DNA of 64,000 bases from Owenia fusiformis (taxonomy: Eukaryota > Annelida > Polychaeta > Sabellida > Oweniidae), in NCBI GenBank assembly GCA_903813345.2, contig CAIIXF020000011.1:6906571-6970570 (forward strand), written 5' to 3'. The notes under the pieces are model-generated. The model worked only from the letters and a program-made list of their open reading frames with translations, was not told where the DNA came from and made no database searches. How positions within the stretch are numbered: position 1 is the stretch's first letter; each line of letters opens with the position of its first letter. Below, piece by piece: positions 12,750 through 24,179 of this stretch. A program made the position numbers and the translations under genes.

Positions 12750-12905
12750 ATTTCGTCAGTAGAACGGCAAAAATAAGAATGACATTTGTATATTTCAGAT
12801 TTTTTAGTTTTTTGTGCAATAAGCCTATGCCGTCTTGTAATTTGAAGAATTTCAGCCATGTTAATCTTGTTGAAAATAACATGGCAGAGAAACATCCAAA
12901 TATAT
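12750..12905 (-). mobile_element. Fragment related to the TA-flanked MITE at 59.6 kb
   Basis: Read on the minus strand, about 140 bp (GGCCTCTTATAT, CTCTGCCATGTTATTTT, TTAACATGGCTGAAA, ATCTGAAATATACAAA) follow the same order as the centre of the 59608-59973 element. The terminal repeats are missing here. It lies just downstream of the receptor pseudogene stop. Confidence 0.6.
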
Positions 12906-12968
12906 AAGAGGCCATACACTTTACAAGCCAATCTAAAAGCAATCCAAGATATACAAATTGCGACTGAT

Positions 12969-13784
12969 TCAAGATACAAATTGCTTTAACCCTTTCCGAA
13001 ATGATTTTCCTAGCATGGAGTATATTACAAAATTGAAGGACGAATTGCACGCGAGGAAAAAATCTGACAATGATCCCAAGAGTAAATGAAAATCTAAGGG
13101 TAGAATAACATCCAAATGTCTTAATAATGACACGATTGCAATCATAACAATGACGTGATTTCTTTCCTCAATTTCTTTACTAGTCAGTTTCTTAAGTTTA
13201 GATCGAGAGTTTTGGATGGACTTAACTAGTCTCAAATTAAGGATACAAACGGTTACAAAAGGTCCACAAGACCAAAATATGGCATTTAAAATCACACCAT
13301 ATATAAGTTTATAGATTGGATTACAGTATAATGAGCAAGTAACACCAGACCTTTCAAAGTATCTAGGTATATTGCAGAGGCATGCTCCAACTACTAAGCA
13401 TCCAACAATCCATTTCATTCTTTTGACAGTTAACAGTGTCTTCGCACGGAGTGGTTTCGTTATATGTATGTATCTGTCAATGGTTACCAAGACAACCATC
13501 CAAAATGTGATCGCAGATGCTGTTGACATGATTGGTAGCAGGACATTGGAATATGTGACCATAGAAACAAACTTAGCTCACAACTTTATAAATTCATTCC
13601 AGTGATTATAGGTTATCTTTCGAAGAAGTATCAGTAGCAGGAATGTTGAGTCTGTTATCGTAAGAGTCTTAAGAAGAAACACTCTTGTGTTTGAAACTTT
13701 CTCCTTTGAAAGTACCAAGAATGACATTATATTTCCTAGATGTCCAATCCCAATTACAATATATGATAACACGGTATCAAGTAC
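12969..13784 (-). pseudogene. Class A GPCR pseudogene, TM1 to C-terminus
   Basis: Encodes a rhodopsin-like seven-helix receptor body. Visible parts, in order: TM1 with GN (GIGHLGNIMSF), TM2 with LKTLTITD, TM3 with DRY (TIDRYIHITKPL), Cys residues of extracellular loop 2 (GVTCSLYC), a basic third loop, and a TM7 variant of NPxxY (NSSFNFVIY) followed by a short basic tail. A TGA (13578-13580) interrupts the frame between TM2 and TM3. The TM6-TM7 stretch is about 30 residues too short and lacks CWxP, so a deletion or shift is likely there. The N-terminus continues in frame at 17504-17379, across a transposon. The ligand cannot be told; the style recalls peptide (FMRFamide-like) receptors. Confidence 0.85.
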
Positions 13785-15067
13785 AAAAGAGCATGTAAGA
13801 TATGGCAAGCATTTTCAAAGGGCTATATCTTTAGTTCTAAGAATACTTTAATCACAAAAACAAATGGTTATACTAGATCCATGTCTTGTCTTCAATAAAT
13901 GACAGTAGGATGATAATCAAGTTGATTGGATTATCTCTTAAGCTGTCCCTAATCCACCCATCATCGCCAATTTTCCCTAATTCTGACGCAATTTTCACCA
14001 AAAATGCAGCATTTTATTTCAGCTTTTATGGCAAAATTACAATTTATTGTAAGGAATGATTTACCTCTAAAAAGGAAAACTTAATTACTTTGGGATTAGG
14101 ATAATCCGAAAACAATGATTTTTTAGGCCGAATTTTCGACCTAAAAGTAGCAATTTTTTAATAAGTTTAATGCACGAAAACATTGAGCTATGTCACATGA
14201 TTGATCTCCAAAAAGAAAAAATATGATCTAAATGAGATAAGCATTATCTGCTAATCCATTTGTCATTTTTACCTCATAGGTCATGACCTTAGTGTATAGT
14301 GTATGAAAAGATGTCACTTAGAACGACATTAAGATGTACCCTATTTTATGCAATGATGTTTATAAATAGAGTTATATATGGTCCATAGATGGCATGATAT
14401 ATTCTATATGGGTGAGTGCTTAATACCCTGTGTATTCATTGTTGCATAATTGCGTATTATAGAAATGAGCATGGATATGTCAACATGACCGTGTCGTGTA
14501 AAGTATGTACAGTAAAACATAAATGTGTTTAACACCTAGTGAAACACATAAGATGAAACACTTGTTTATATATTTGTATTGTATAGTGTAAATGGATATT
14601 TGAAATGTTACACATTTGCGATGTTTCAAAACATGATTCAATATATCTTTTTTGAATTAACTCTTCCCGTGTGTATCTTTCTTTATCATCAACCATCTTG
14701 GATGTTTCGAAAGTGCCTTCTGTAAAGGGGTTTATAGGTGACCACGGGCTTTGAAAGCACATTATAAGTAGTATTCGCGAATTCAACTAACAGCTGCCAG
14801 ATCAACCTACTATTTTATGCCTCATTAAATATTTACCTGCCACTATTTCATTCATATTAAAATGAATTTGCCATCAAAAGTAGGTTAAATCATCGCCTTT
14901 TACCCAACATATGACATCATGAATACTTTCAAAGTGCAGTCTAATACTGAGCGAGCCAAAAATGTAGCCCAAACAAATTCCGCATCTGCTAAAGTGTTTT
15001 TTCGCATAATAAAACCTTGTTTAATGTTCTTTCATTTTATTAAGTTTAAATGGTCGGGATTTTATGG

Positions 15068-15409
15068 TTATAATAGTACAATAACGTCATTTCTAAGGGC
15101 GATATAGTGAAATATTGGACCGAGGGCCGAAGGCCCAAGGTCCAATATTTCACTATATTGCTCGCAGAAATGACGTTATTAGTATTATTACCACCGTTAA
15201 CGACCAGGACTGAAACAGCAAGAAAATCTTACGCATTGAACGATATCTAATTTCCCGGGGAAAATTGCCGGTCCAGAATATATTCTAGACCGGTCCATAT
15301 GGACCACCACTATGACGTCACACATTTTTCTGGTCAATATAGTAAAATAAACGCCTTCTAAACTAGCACTAAAACCCTTAGAACTGGCCCGGCAAGGTGG
15401 TAATAATAC
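15068..15409. mobile_element. Hairpin-rich MITE-like segment
   Basis: 15080-15180 is a long near-perfect hairpin: AATAACGTCATTTCT pairs with AGAAATGACGTTATT, and GTGAAATATTGGACC with GGTCCAATATTTCAC. A second inverted pair, GTATTATTACCACC at 15182-15195 and its complement at 15396-15409, bounds the following 230 bp. The relation between the two is unclear; no target duplication was established. Confidence 0.6.
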
Positions 15410-16009
15410 GAAACATGGTCCAAAATGCCAGCCTCATCTCATGACTACGGGCTATCTCTGATATAATGTCAACCCCTACAACAAGTTGGAGAAAAATTTC
15501 TGTGACCGTGAACTAACAACCTCAACCGACCAGTGCAGGTCTGCCTGAAGGGTGAGGCTGAAATTTGTAGAATGGCCATAGAATTGTGACCATGAGAAAT
15601 GGACCCATGAAACATGGTAAAACGCAAAAAGATATTACATGGTAAAATTAACCAAATATGATTTCAACTCATACTGGATGAATGAGTTTATATCATTTCT
15701 TTTGATAGCATTTTTGTCTCACCCTGTAATTCATTTTATTTTCACACTTATTCATTTCAGCCTGCCAAACAAAAATCTAGGTTGAATAGTCAAAACCAGG
15801 AACATGTAATTACAAAGAACTATTCAGTATATAAATAGCTCTACGTGAATGACACAACTGTTTTATACACAAACAATATAAGGTAAAATACAGGATTAAC
15901 CCTATCCATAACGCTGAGTAAGTCACTAGCTGAGTGTTTGAAACAGTGTAACAAACAAATTATTGTGACACTTAGCTGCCCTCTATTTTGTTATTGTATG
16001 ATATTAGTA

Positions 16010-17003
16010 CAGGGTGTCCCAAAAAAAACAGGACCGTAAGAAAGTTGAATAACTTGGTCAATTTTGCATATTTTGCCTTGAAATTTTAGAATTATTTAGT
16101 TCATCCAATGTGAATTTTGTTCTGAAAGTTTGATGATAGTCTGTTTATTGTGTCAAAAACTACAGTCCTTTACAAAACATGCTCAAATTGGGCACTTCTC
16201 CTCTCTATGCACAAACGAATCCTGCGAACAAAGTTGTAAATGACCCTGACCTATACACATTAATGTGGATGGTAAATATTGGGGTAGTTATTGCCCTCTT
16301 AAGATTGTTAGGGGCCTGTCAGTATACACATTGGCTTTGAGAAATCCTCAAAGATAAAATTTGGGGGATTTAGATCAGGCGAATGAGGTGCCCATATGGT
16401 TTGCGTTCTGTAACTGATGAGCTGACCACCAAAGCATTGCCTAAACCATTTCAGCATATCATTTGCAGTGTTGGGTGGTATTGGCTTGTTGAAACCACTG
16501 CTTAATTATCTCCTTAGGTGTCCCTTCTGGTGCTTAGTGACCTCCAAAACTTGGTGAGAACTTACTGGTCCTTGTTCATGGTGATAGCAAGTCCCCAGTC
16601 ACCTTCGAACCAAAAGGGACTTATGATTCCATGTTTCCTCATTGCCACCCAGGGAGTGCATTGTTCAGAATGCAATGGGTGCTGTAACACTTCATCAGGA
16701 GGATGTAAGCCCCAGTAGCAATTGTTCTTGGAACAAACTTGTCCATTCAGAAAGACATGTGTGTAGGAGGATCATCAACAGCTTTGTTCGCCGGCTTGAA
16801 TTGTGCATAGAGATGCGATTTGCACATTTGGGGCATGTTTTGTAAGGAGCTGTAGTTATTGACTCAATTGGTAGATTATTATCAAACCTTTACAACAAAA
16901 TTCACATTAAATGAACTAAATAATTCTGAAATTTCAAGGCATAATATGCAAAATTGACCGAGTTATTCAACTTTCTTACGGTCCTGTTTTTTTGGACACC
17001 CTG
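16010..17003 (-). mobile_element. Mariner-family transposon relic
   Basis: Terminal inverted repeats begin CAGGGTGTCCCAAAA and continue through AGGACCGTAAGAAAGTTGAA; TA flanks both ends (16008-16009, 17004-17005). Minus-strand translation gives pieces of a mariner transposase: WVAMRKHGIISPFWFEGDWG, then further on APHSPDLNPPNF, the WxPxSPDLxPxDF segment around the last catalytic Asp, with Asn in its place here. Several stops and frame changes and a short interior show that it is inactive. It is nested in the 13785-17378 element. Confidence 0.88.
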
Positions 17004-17378
17004 TATGAAGCACTTAATAATATCAGAAAAAATTAGGAAAAAATCACGAAAAAAATATCAAAAAGTAGGTTCATAATTAACTTTTTCCTTTTACAGTTTA
17101 AATCATGTCTAAAAGTTCAATACAACTTTGCACTAAAAATTATTAAAAAGGCCTGCATTTTTGGTGAAGATTGCGTAAGTATTAGGGAAAATTGGTGAGG
17201 ATGGGTGGATTAGGGACAGCTTAAGAGATAATCCAATCAACTTGATTATCATCCTAATGTAATTTATTGAAGATAGGACATGGATCTAACAGAACCATTT
17301 GTTTTTGTGGTTAAATTATTTTTCAAACTAAAGATATAGCCCTTTGAAAAATGCTTGCCATATCTTACGTGCTCTTTT

Positions 17379-17504
17379 AAAGACTTTGAACTGATCGTCC
17401 TCATAGCTATCGGGCTGTGGAATATTTGTGGAACTAAAACTTATATTTTCATTTCCAAAATTAGTAAATATGACTGAGCTTTGATGAAACGTTATATTTT
17501 CCAT
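17379..17504 (-). pseudogene. GPCR pseudogene, extracellular N-terminus
   Basis: Exactly 42 codons from an ATG at 17504 to the edge of the transposon, reading MENITFHQ to EDDQFKVF. It has N-glycosylation sequons (Asn3-Ile-Thr, Asn20-Ile-Ser), acidic residues before the membrane and no hydrophobic stretch, as expected for a peptide-GPCR N-tail. The frame continues directly into VLDTVLSYIVIG (TM1) at 13784. I see no splice acceptor at that junction, so an intron is a poor explanation. Together the two pieces span about 313 codons, a normal receptor size. Confidence 0.78.
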
Positions 17505-18170
17505 CTCGCTGAAGCTCCTGAATCTTGATTATTTTTTTTATTTTTTCTCCTTTCCTATTTAGTGTTGCTTTTTTATATAAAGTGCCGAAAACCAATTTTT
17601 ATGATTAGAGACTGTTGTCTTAGCGATGCTATGTTATGTTACGCTGCGTTACATTACGTTACGTTATGGTATGTAATGTTTTATGTATTCCCATATCATA
17701 TTCAAAAAATACTGAAACATCAAAGTGGGCACATGACGCAAAACGATCTTAATTAACCAGAGTGATGTGTATGATGTTGTTTATAGGTACATGTAGTTTC
17801 TACTTTATTCACATCCAAAGTGAGTAGTGCCATCAAATATCAGTACCCTGGGGCCAGAGGATATTGCTACCCTCTGATTACGACTAATATATAAACAGTT
17901 TTGATGCAGATAAGAACCGTATTACCTAGAAATAAAACGTAATTAAATCATCAATCTCGTATTCTGATTGGCTAATTGTATATCTAAGGTCCACCTCTAA
18001 TTAAAACAGTTTAAATGAAGTCGTGTAAAATGAAATTATTGAAAATAGGAAAGAGTGATTTCATTTACACTACGACGCTCTCTTTTAATTGCAGAAAACA
18101 TTTTTAAGCAAAAGTGTGGTTTCCTTTTTTAATCTCAGCTCTGCATTCGAAAAAGAGTCTAAGGCAAATA
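17505..18170. other. Unassigned sequence with a short hairpin
   Basis: No gene was seen. A GTTACGTTACG-type run lies at about 17633-17680. TCGTGTAAAATGAAAT near 18012 pairs with ATTTCATTTACACTACGA near 18058-18075. Confidence 0.5.
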
Positions 18171-18340
18171 TACAAAGCCGGCTTTCAAAGCCGGCTTTTA
18201 AAGCCGGCTTCTACAGTACATCAGAAGCCGGCTTCTGGCGTCACCAAGAAGCCGGCTTTTAAAAACCGGCTTCGAATGACTTACAGAAGCCGGCTTCTGC
18301 AGTTACCAAGAAGCCAGTTTTAAAAGCCAGATTCTCTCTC
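18171..18340. repeat. AAGCCGGCTT palindrome array
   Basis: Seven to eight copies of the self-complementary decamer AAGCCGGCTT or close variants in 170 bp, with irregular spacers (ACAGTACATCAG, TGGCGTCACC, GAATGACTTAC). Each unit can fold on itself and pair with any other. No coding role is apparent. Confidence 0.88.
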
Positions 18341-18399
18341 TCAATCATTTTGTTGTGCATTATGCATCTTATTCTCGTATAATTAGCATCGAAATGAGA

Positions 18400-18640
18400 A
18401 AAAAATGAAAATAAGTAAAATTGTAACATATTGCAAGATTTTTTGCAAAAAGTAATTTCAAACCGAAACTATGGGGGAAATTTAATTCTAAGTAAAAATA
18501 TCGATGAATTAAATCATGTTCGTTAAATAATAGTAGATTATGCATTGCATTTCTGTTTGATAAAAACGCATCGCTCATTTTACAAAACTGGCTCCAACTT
18601 GGAGCCAGTTTGCAAATCAGCTCGCTCCATCTTACACAAG
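18400..18640. repeat. Diverged extra copy of the start of the 1,015-bp unit
   Basis: It matches 18750-18940 with many substitutions and ends in the same hairpin AACTGGCTCC-AACTTGGAGCCAGTTT. It is older than the two near-identical copies that follow. Confidence 0.8.
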
Positions 18641-18762
18641 CTATGTAGGGGCAATCTAGCAACTGGGAATCACGGGATACTGTTTCATGATAATTGTTAT
18701 GTGCATTATGCATTGAAAAATACGTAAAATTATTACATATTTCAAGATTTTTTTGGAAAAAG

Positions 18763-19777
18763 TCATTTCAAGCCAAAACTATGACAGTAAATTGAATTCT
18801 AAGCACAGATATCGATGAATAAGATTACATTCATTAAATCAGAATAGATTATGCATTGCATTTCCGTTTAATAAAAACGCACCGCTCACTTTTCAAAACT
18901 GGCTCCAACTTGGAGCCAGTTTGCAAATCAGCTCTGTCGTGAAAAGTCTATGTTCGACCTATTTTCACCTATGAAGCCTTGATATTTTTTCTTGCTTTCT
19001 TCATGAATTCATAGGTAATTATATTGCCTATAGTTAACCATTCACAAAATATCAAAATTCGCTCTGTTTCCTACTTTTCCCTGACATTTTGTCAATTTTG
19101 GCCTGTTTGTCTCACGAAGGGATCGTATTCTAGCACACGAACGGACCATATCATACGGAGCGGGATGTGGACCGTGATATGGTAACATGACCAGCCGGTG
19201 TCGACTTATGAGACACATTATACATTTATATCTGAGTGTCACCCATTTGGTCAAATATTACAATAAATACATATATTGCACTTAATGTGAATTGCAAAAT
19301 GCATATGGTCGAAGACAAGTGTTACAATAAATACATATATTGCACTAAATGTGAATTGCAAAATGCATATGGTCGAGGACAAATGTTACAATAAATACAT
19401 ATATTGCACTAAATGTGAGATGCATATTGCATAATAAATACATATATTACATTTAATGTGAGTAACATGTTGCATATGGTCAAATATTACAATAAATACA
19501 TATATTGCACTAAATGTGAATTGCACATGCATATGGTCGAAGACAAGTGTTACAATAAATACATATATTGCACTAAATGTGAATTGAAAAATGCATATGG
19601 TCGAGGACAAATGTTACAATAAATACATTTATCACATACTATGTAAAATTCCAGCAATCTGATTGGTTGGTTACTGTGTGAGTTTTTCCGTCTCACACGG
19701 CCGTCTCACACGTTACTAGAGGCAACCAGTGATGACGTTTCAAATTTTTAAAGAAAACAGTGTGACGTCATTTCAAG
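18763..19777. repeat. 1,015-bp tandem duplication, copy 1
   Basis: TCATTTCAAGCCAAAACTAT starts both copies (18763 and 19778). They are nearly identical; one difference noticed is T at 19448 against A at 20463 (AATACATATA versus AATACAAATA). The unit includes the GGCTCC-AACTTGGAGCC hairpin, a 64-bp satellite and a CACACGGCCGTCTCACACG palindrome-like stretch that is the empty site for the MITE found in copy 2. Confidence 0.93.
19255..19630. repeat. 64-bp satellite block (ATATTGCACTAAATGTGAAT)
   Basis: About six units of AATAAATACATATATTGCAC followed by TAAATGTGAATTGCAAAATG and CATATGGTCGAAGACAAGTG. It recurs at 20270-20645 in the second copy of the duplication and as a fragment at 21617-21690. 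Minus-strand frames over it are repeat artefacts. Confidence 0.9.
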
Positions 19778-21099
19778 TCATTTCAAGCCAAAACTATGAC
19801 AGTAAATTGAATTCTAAGCACAGATATCGATGAATAAGATTACATTCATTAAATCAGAATAGATTATGCATTGCATTTCCGTTTAATAAAAACGCACCGC
19901 TCACTTTTCAAAACTGGCTCCAACTTGGAGCCAGTTTGCAAATCAGCTCTGTCGTGAAAAGTCTATGTTCGACCTATTTTCACCTATGAAGCCTTGATAT
20001 TTTTTCTTGCTTTCTTCATGAATTCATAGGTAATTATATTGCCTATAGTTAACCATTCACAAAATATCAAAATTCGCTCTGTTTCCTACTTTTCCCTGAC
20101 ATTTTGTCAATTTTGGCCTGTTTGTCTCACGAAGGGATCGTATTCTAGCACACGAACGGACCATATCATACGGAGCGGGATGTGGACCGTGATATGGTAA
20201 CATGACCAGCCGGTGTCGACTTATGAGACACATTATACATTTATATCTGAGTGTCACCCATTTGGTCAAATATTACAATAAATACATATATTGCACTTAA
20301 TGTGAATTGCAAAATGCATATGGTCGAAGACAAGTGTTACAATAAATACATATATTGCACTAAATGTGAATTGCAAAATGCATATGGTCGAGGACAAATG
20401 TTACAATAAATACATATATTGCACTAAATGTGAGATGCATATTGCATAATAAATACAAATATTACATTTAATGTGAGTAACATGTTGCATATGGTCAAAT
20501 ATTACAATAAATACATATATTGCACTAAATGTGAATTGCACATGCATATGGTCGAAGACAAGTGTTACAATAAATACATATATTGCACTAAATGTGAATT
20601 GAAAAATGCATATGGTCGAGGACAAATGTTACAATAAATACATTTATCACATACTATGTAAAATTCCAGCAATCTGATTGGTTGGTTACTGTGTGAGTTT
20701 TTCCGTCTCACACGGCCAAGGAGGATTGGCTCCCAGAGTGCACCACCGATATTCTGTCCCATATATGGGTATGTCGTAATACAAAATTCGAATTCAAACA
20801 GCCGCCATTTTGTTCACTTCAACATTTAAATCGTGAATTTTGGTCTTATTTCCAAACGAAAAATTCCAAAACTCACAAGAAACGATCGAGATATTGGTTC
20901 GAATCTTTTGAACTGTTTATTTTGAATTTATAGTCGGTTTTAATTTCAGAAAATAACGACATTTCGACGTTTTCATTGTTGGAAAATATCGAGTTTCGAT
21001 CCTGGGAGCCAATCCTCCTTGTCACACGGCCGTCTCACACGTTACTAGAGGCAACCAGTGATGACGTTTCAAATTTTTAAAGAAAACAGTGTGACGTCA
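19778..21099. repeat. 1,015-bp tandem duplication, copy 2 (with MITE insertion)
   Basis: Same order as 18763-19777, offset 1,015 bp up to 20716, then broken by the 305-bp MITE and resumed at 21022 through GTGTGACGTCA at 21099. Confidence 0.93.
20717..21021. mobile_element. 305-bp MITE, 9-bp target duplication (CAAGGAGG family)
   Basis: Terminal inverted repeats CAAGGAGGATTGGCTCCCAG, perfect over about 20 bp. The 9-bp duplication TCACACGGC is at 20708-20716 and 21022-21030. The uninterrupted site is present in the first copy of the tandem duplication. A second family member is at 27327-27514. The 9-bp duplication suggests a Mutator-like source; no coding capacity. Confidence 0.94.
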
Positions 21100-22150
21100 C
21101 ATCATTTCACAAGCAAGTACGAATATAACAATATGACGTCATATTATATCAAAGCGAAATTTCAAAACACATAAAAAACTATAATAGTTACCAGGGAGTA
21201 CAGAGTACCAAACACAATCTAATGACCAAATCAAAATGCTTCAAAATTCCTAGACATGTGATAAAATCGTCATCACACGTTTCAGCTTATGTGATACAGG
21301 AAATATTCCACTCAGGTAACAATGTATCACCACTCAAGCTTCGCTTTCGTGGATGATACAGTATTACCTTTCGAGAAAGAGTCTAAGAGTAAATTAACGG
21401 ACCTATTTTCTCAAAAGAGAATAAATTATCTGACCTAATTTCCAACAATATTGTGGCGCGAAATGCAAATGTGATATCACACGGATATGCGTGAGATAAA
21501 CGATATCACACGCATATGAGTTTGATAAACGATTTTCTGGAAAATATCACACGGATTTCAATAATACCAGAAATATCAATAGCTGTTATTGTACAGATAA
21601 CACATTAATCGTGGGATAAATACATATATTGCACTAAATGTGAGATGCATATTGCATAATAAATACATATATTACACTTAATGTGAGAAAATATATGCAA
21701 AGTACAGTACAGTATTTGGCGTAATAGGCGATGTGCCCATGGTATGATTGGGTACACTAATTGGGAAACTTCCTGGCAGATTATTTAGTCTAAATTCTAC
21801 ATCTGCTGAAGACCAACATAATCAAAAATATTAACATGCTAGATATCTGGTAGCGAGGTTAATCAATGACGTAGCGTCATATACGCAAAAAACGCCATTG
21901 CGTACTCTCAAATTTGAGAGAAAAATGATCTTGCCATTATTTTAAAACGGGTTCATGTAATCATAAAATATTGGATAAAATGACTAATAATTTACATTTT
22001 GAATTGGTCCAGATTAAGTCGGAATTTCGTATTTCAAACCGACCCAGGACGCTTCAAATGCAATCTCATTTTACAATTTTCTTGGGGGAGAACCCCCCCC
22101 CCCAACCCTCCTCGAACTCGTTCGCTTCGCTCACTCGTGGCGTACTCTCA
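21100..22150. other. Gene-free stretch
   Basis: Contains TGTGATA/TATCACACG motifs at 21250-21540, a remnant of the 64-bp satellite at 21617-21690, a C-run at about 22087-22097 and the short palindrome-like TCGTTCGCTTCGCTCACTCG at 22119-22138. No gene recognised. Confidence 0.6.
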
Positions 22151-22154
22151 CAAA

Positions 22155-24175
22155 AAATGGTTTACCATGGTCTATCATGATCGGCAATGAAATTACCATC
22201 AACTCTGACCATGGTGGCAATGATGTTTTTTTGGTCAATTTTTGACCATGGTATACCATGGTATATCATGTTATACCATGTTTCATGGTATTTCATGTCC
22301 AATGTTTGCCATCAAATACCATGGTATTTCATTGCCATGTTCCTGACCATCATTTACCATAGTATTACCATGGTATATCATGGTTGATTGCATTTCATGG
22401 CATTTCATTGTAAGATGTGACAATCAAATACCATGGTATTTCAATGCCATGTTCCTGACCATAATTTACCATGGTATATCATGGTTGATGGCATTTCATT
22501 ATAAGATGTGACTATCAAATACCATGGTCATACCATGGTATTTCATTGCCATGTTCCTGACCATCATTTACCATGGTATTACCATTGTATATCATGGTTG
22601 ATGGTATTTCATTGTACAATTTGATGTCAAATGTCATGGTCATACCATGATATTTTATTGTTATGTACCTGACCATCATTTACCATGGTACTACTATTGT
22701 ATATCATGGTTGATGACATTTCATGGCATTTCATTGTACCGTGTGACAATCAATTACCATGGTCATACCATGTCATTTCATTGCCAAAATCATAACTCTC
22801 ATTTATCATGGTTTTATCATTGCATTTCATGGTTGGTGGTATTTCATGGCATTTTATTGTCAAACCTGACCATCAAATACTATGGTCACACCATGGTATT
22901 TCATTGCCATAATCATAACTATCATTTATCATGGCATTTCATTGCATTTGGTGGTTAATTGTATTTCATAGCATTTCATTGTCAAACCTGACCATCAAAT
23001 ACCATGGTTATACCATGGTATTTCATTGCTAAAAAGAACTCTACAAGAGTCTCAAGTCTAAAATTGGTCAGATTGAAATGGATCATGAAATGCAATGAAA
23101 TACCACGTTTAACCATGAAATGCAATGAAATACAATGATTGATCATGATATGCAATGAAATGCAATGATCTTTCTTGCAATGCAGTGAAATACAATGAAA
23201 GGCCATGTTCAAAAAGTATTTTTTACATGAAATATCTTTATTAATAAATGTTGATTAGATAACCAAATTATTATAATTAGTGATTCTGATATTCATCAAA
23301 ATCACAACTTTATATACTTTTGTTCCTTTATTTAACAAATTAATTTCTATTATGAATAATTAAGTTAATAACCCTAGAAACTTTTTTTTTGTTAAACAAA
23401 TATGCTTTACTTTTATTTCACTGTTGTTGGTTAAATAGGAGATCAACTTAATATTTTGTAAGTCAAACCTCCAGTCTTCGATTAAACATCTTGACTGTAC
23501 TTCATTGCATTTGATGGTTTGCAACCATGAAATACTGCAAAATAGCAGTATTTTTAAATGCAAAATTTTAAGTATAGTTTCCACAGTATACCATAGTAAA
23601 TCGTGATAATTAAATGGCTCCATTGCATATCATGGTTAAATGTCTAGACCATGATATCACTGCATTTGATGGTATTTGACCATGAAATACTGTGAAACGG
23701 TGGTATTTTTTAGATACAAAATTACATGTTAATTGACCATGGTAAACCATGGTATATCATGATCGTTAATTGCATTGCATTTCATGGTCAGGAGCGTTTT
23801 TTAACATGGAGTTTCCCATTGAAAAAATACTGCTGTTTCACAGTATTTCATGGTCAGAAACCATCAAATACAATGATATCATGGTCAAGAAACCATCAAA
23901 TGCAATGATATCATGGCCGAGAACTTGACCATGATATCATTGCATTTGATGGTTTCTGACCATGAAATACTGCGAAACGGCAGTATTTTTTCAATGGAAA
24001 ACTCCATGTTAAAAACGCACTGTTAACAATGAAATGCAATGGTGCCATTTAACGTTCATGATCGGCCATGGTATTACCATGGTATTTCATTGCATTTCAT
24101 GGCCATATACCATGGTATACCATGGTCATACCATGGTATACCATGGTATGGCCATGGTCCATTTCAACATGGTAT
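22155..24175. repeat. 2 kb array of CCATGG/ATG-CAT dyads
   Basis: Irregular repeats of TACCATGGTATTTCATTGCC, ACCATGGTATATCATGG and relatives. The plus-strand sense (catTTCATGG) dominates at 22190-23030, the reverse sense (ATGAAATGCAATGAAATAC) at 23080-23215, and mixed inverted pairs at 23500-24175. Nearly every unit contains the self-complementary ACCATGGT core. Open frames across it are artefacts. Confidence 0.88.
23790..24022. mobile_element. Inverted repeat (foldback) within the CCATGG array
   Basis: GCGTTTTTTAACATGGAGTT, ATACTGCTGTTTCACAGTAT and TCAGAAACCATCAAAT on the left return inverted on the right around a centre near 23905, giving arms of about 105 bp with few mismatches. A related single arm occurs at 23640-23730. 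Confidence 0.75.
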
Positions 24176-24179
24176 GAAA

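Larger units (their letters stand above)
13785..17378. mobile_element. 3.6 kb element with ~250-bp inverted repeats, inserted in the GPCR gene
   Basis: The outer 250 bp at 13785-14040 return inverted at about 17135-17378 with roughly 90 percent identity by eye (AAAAGAGCAYGTAAGATATG at both ends). The interior holds a mariner relic (16010-17003) and a hairpin-rich segment (15068-15409); no transposase of its own was recognised. The flanks GTCTT and GTACTT may be a decayed target duplication, which I cannot fix. The first codons of the open frame reading into the receptor from the left repeat belong to the transposon, not the receptor. Confidence 0.82.

Noticed and set aside
13785-13808. ATG and first eight codons of the receptor open frame (MPYLTCSF)
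   Set aside because: These codons are the transposon's terminal repeat; the same sequence is at 17371-17378 inverted. The receptor start is at 17504.
13785-17378. The inserted element as an ordinary intron of the receptor
   Set aside because: No AG acceptor precedes the TM1 codons, and the segment is bounded by 250-bp inverted repeats.
22647-23212. Open frames in the CCATGG array
   Set aside because: Repeat-driven peptides (HGISL/HCISLH types) in both orientations.
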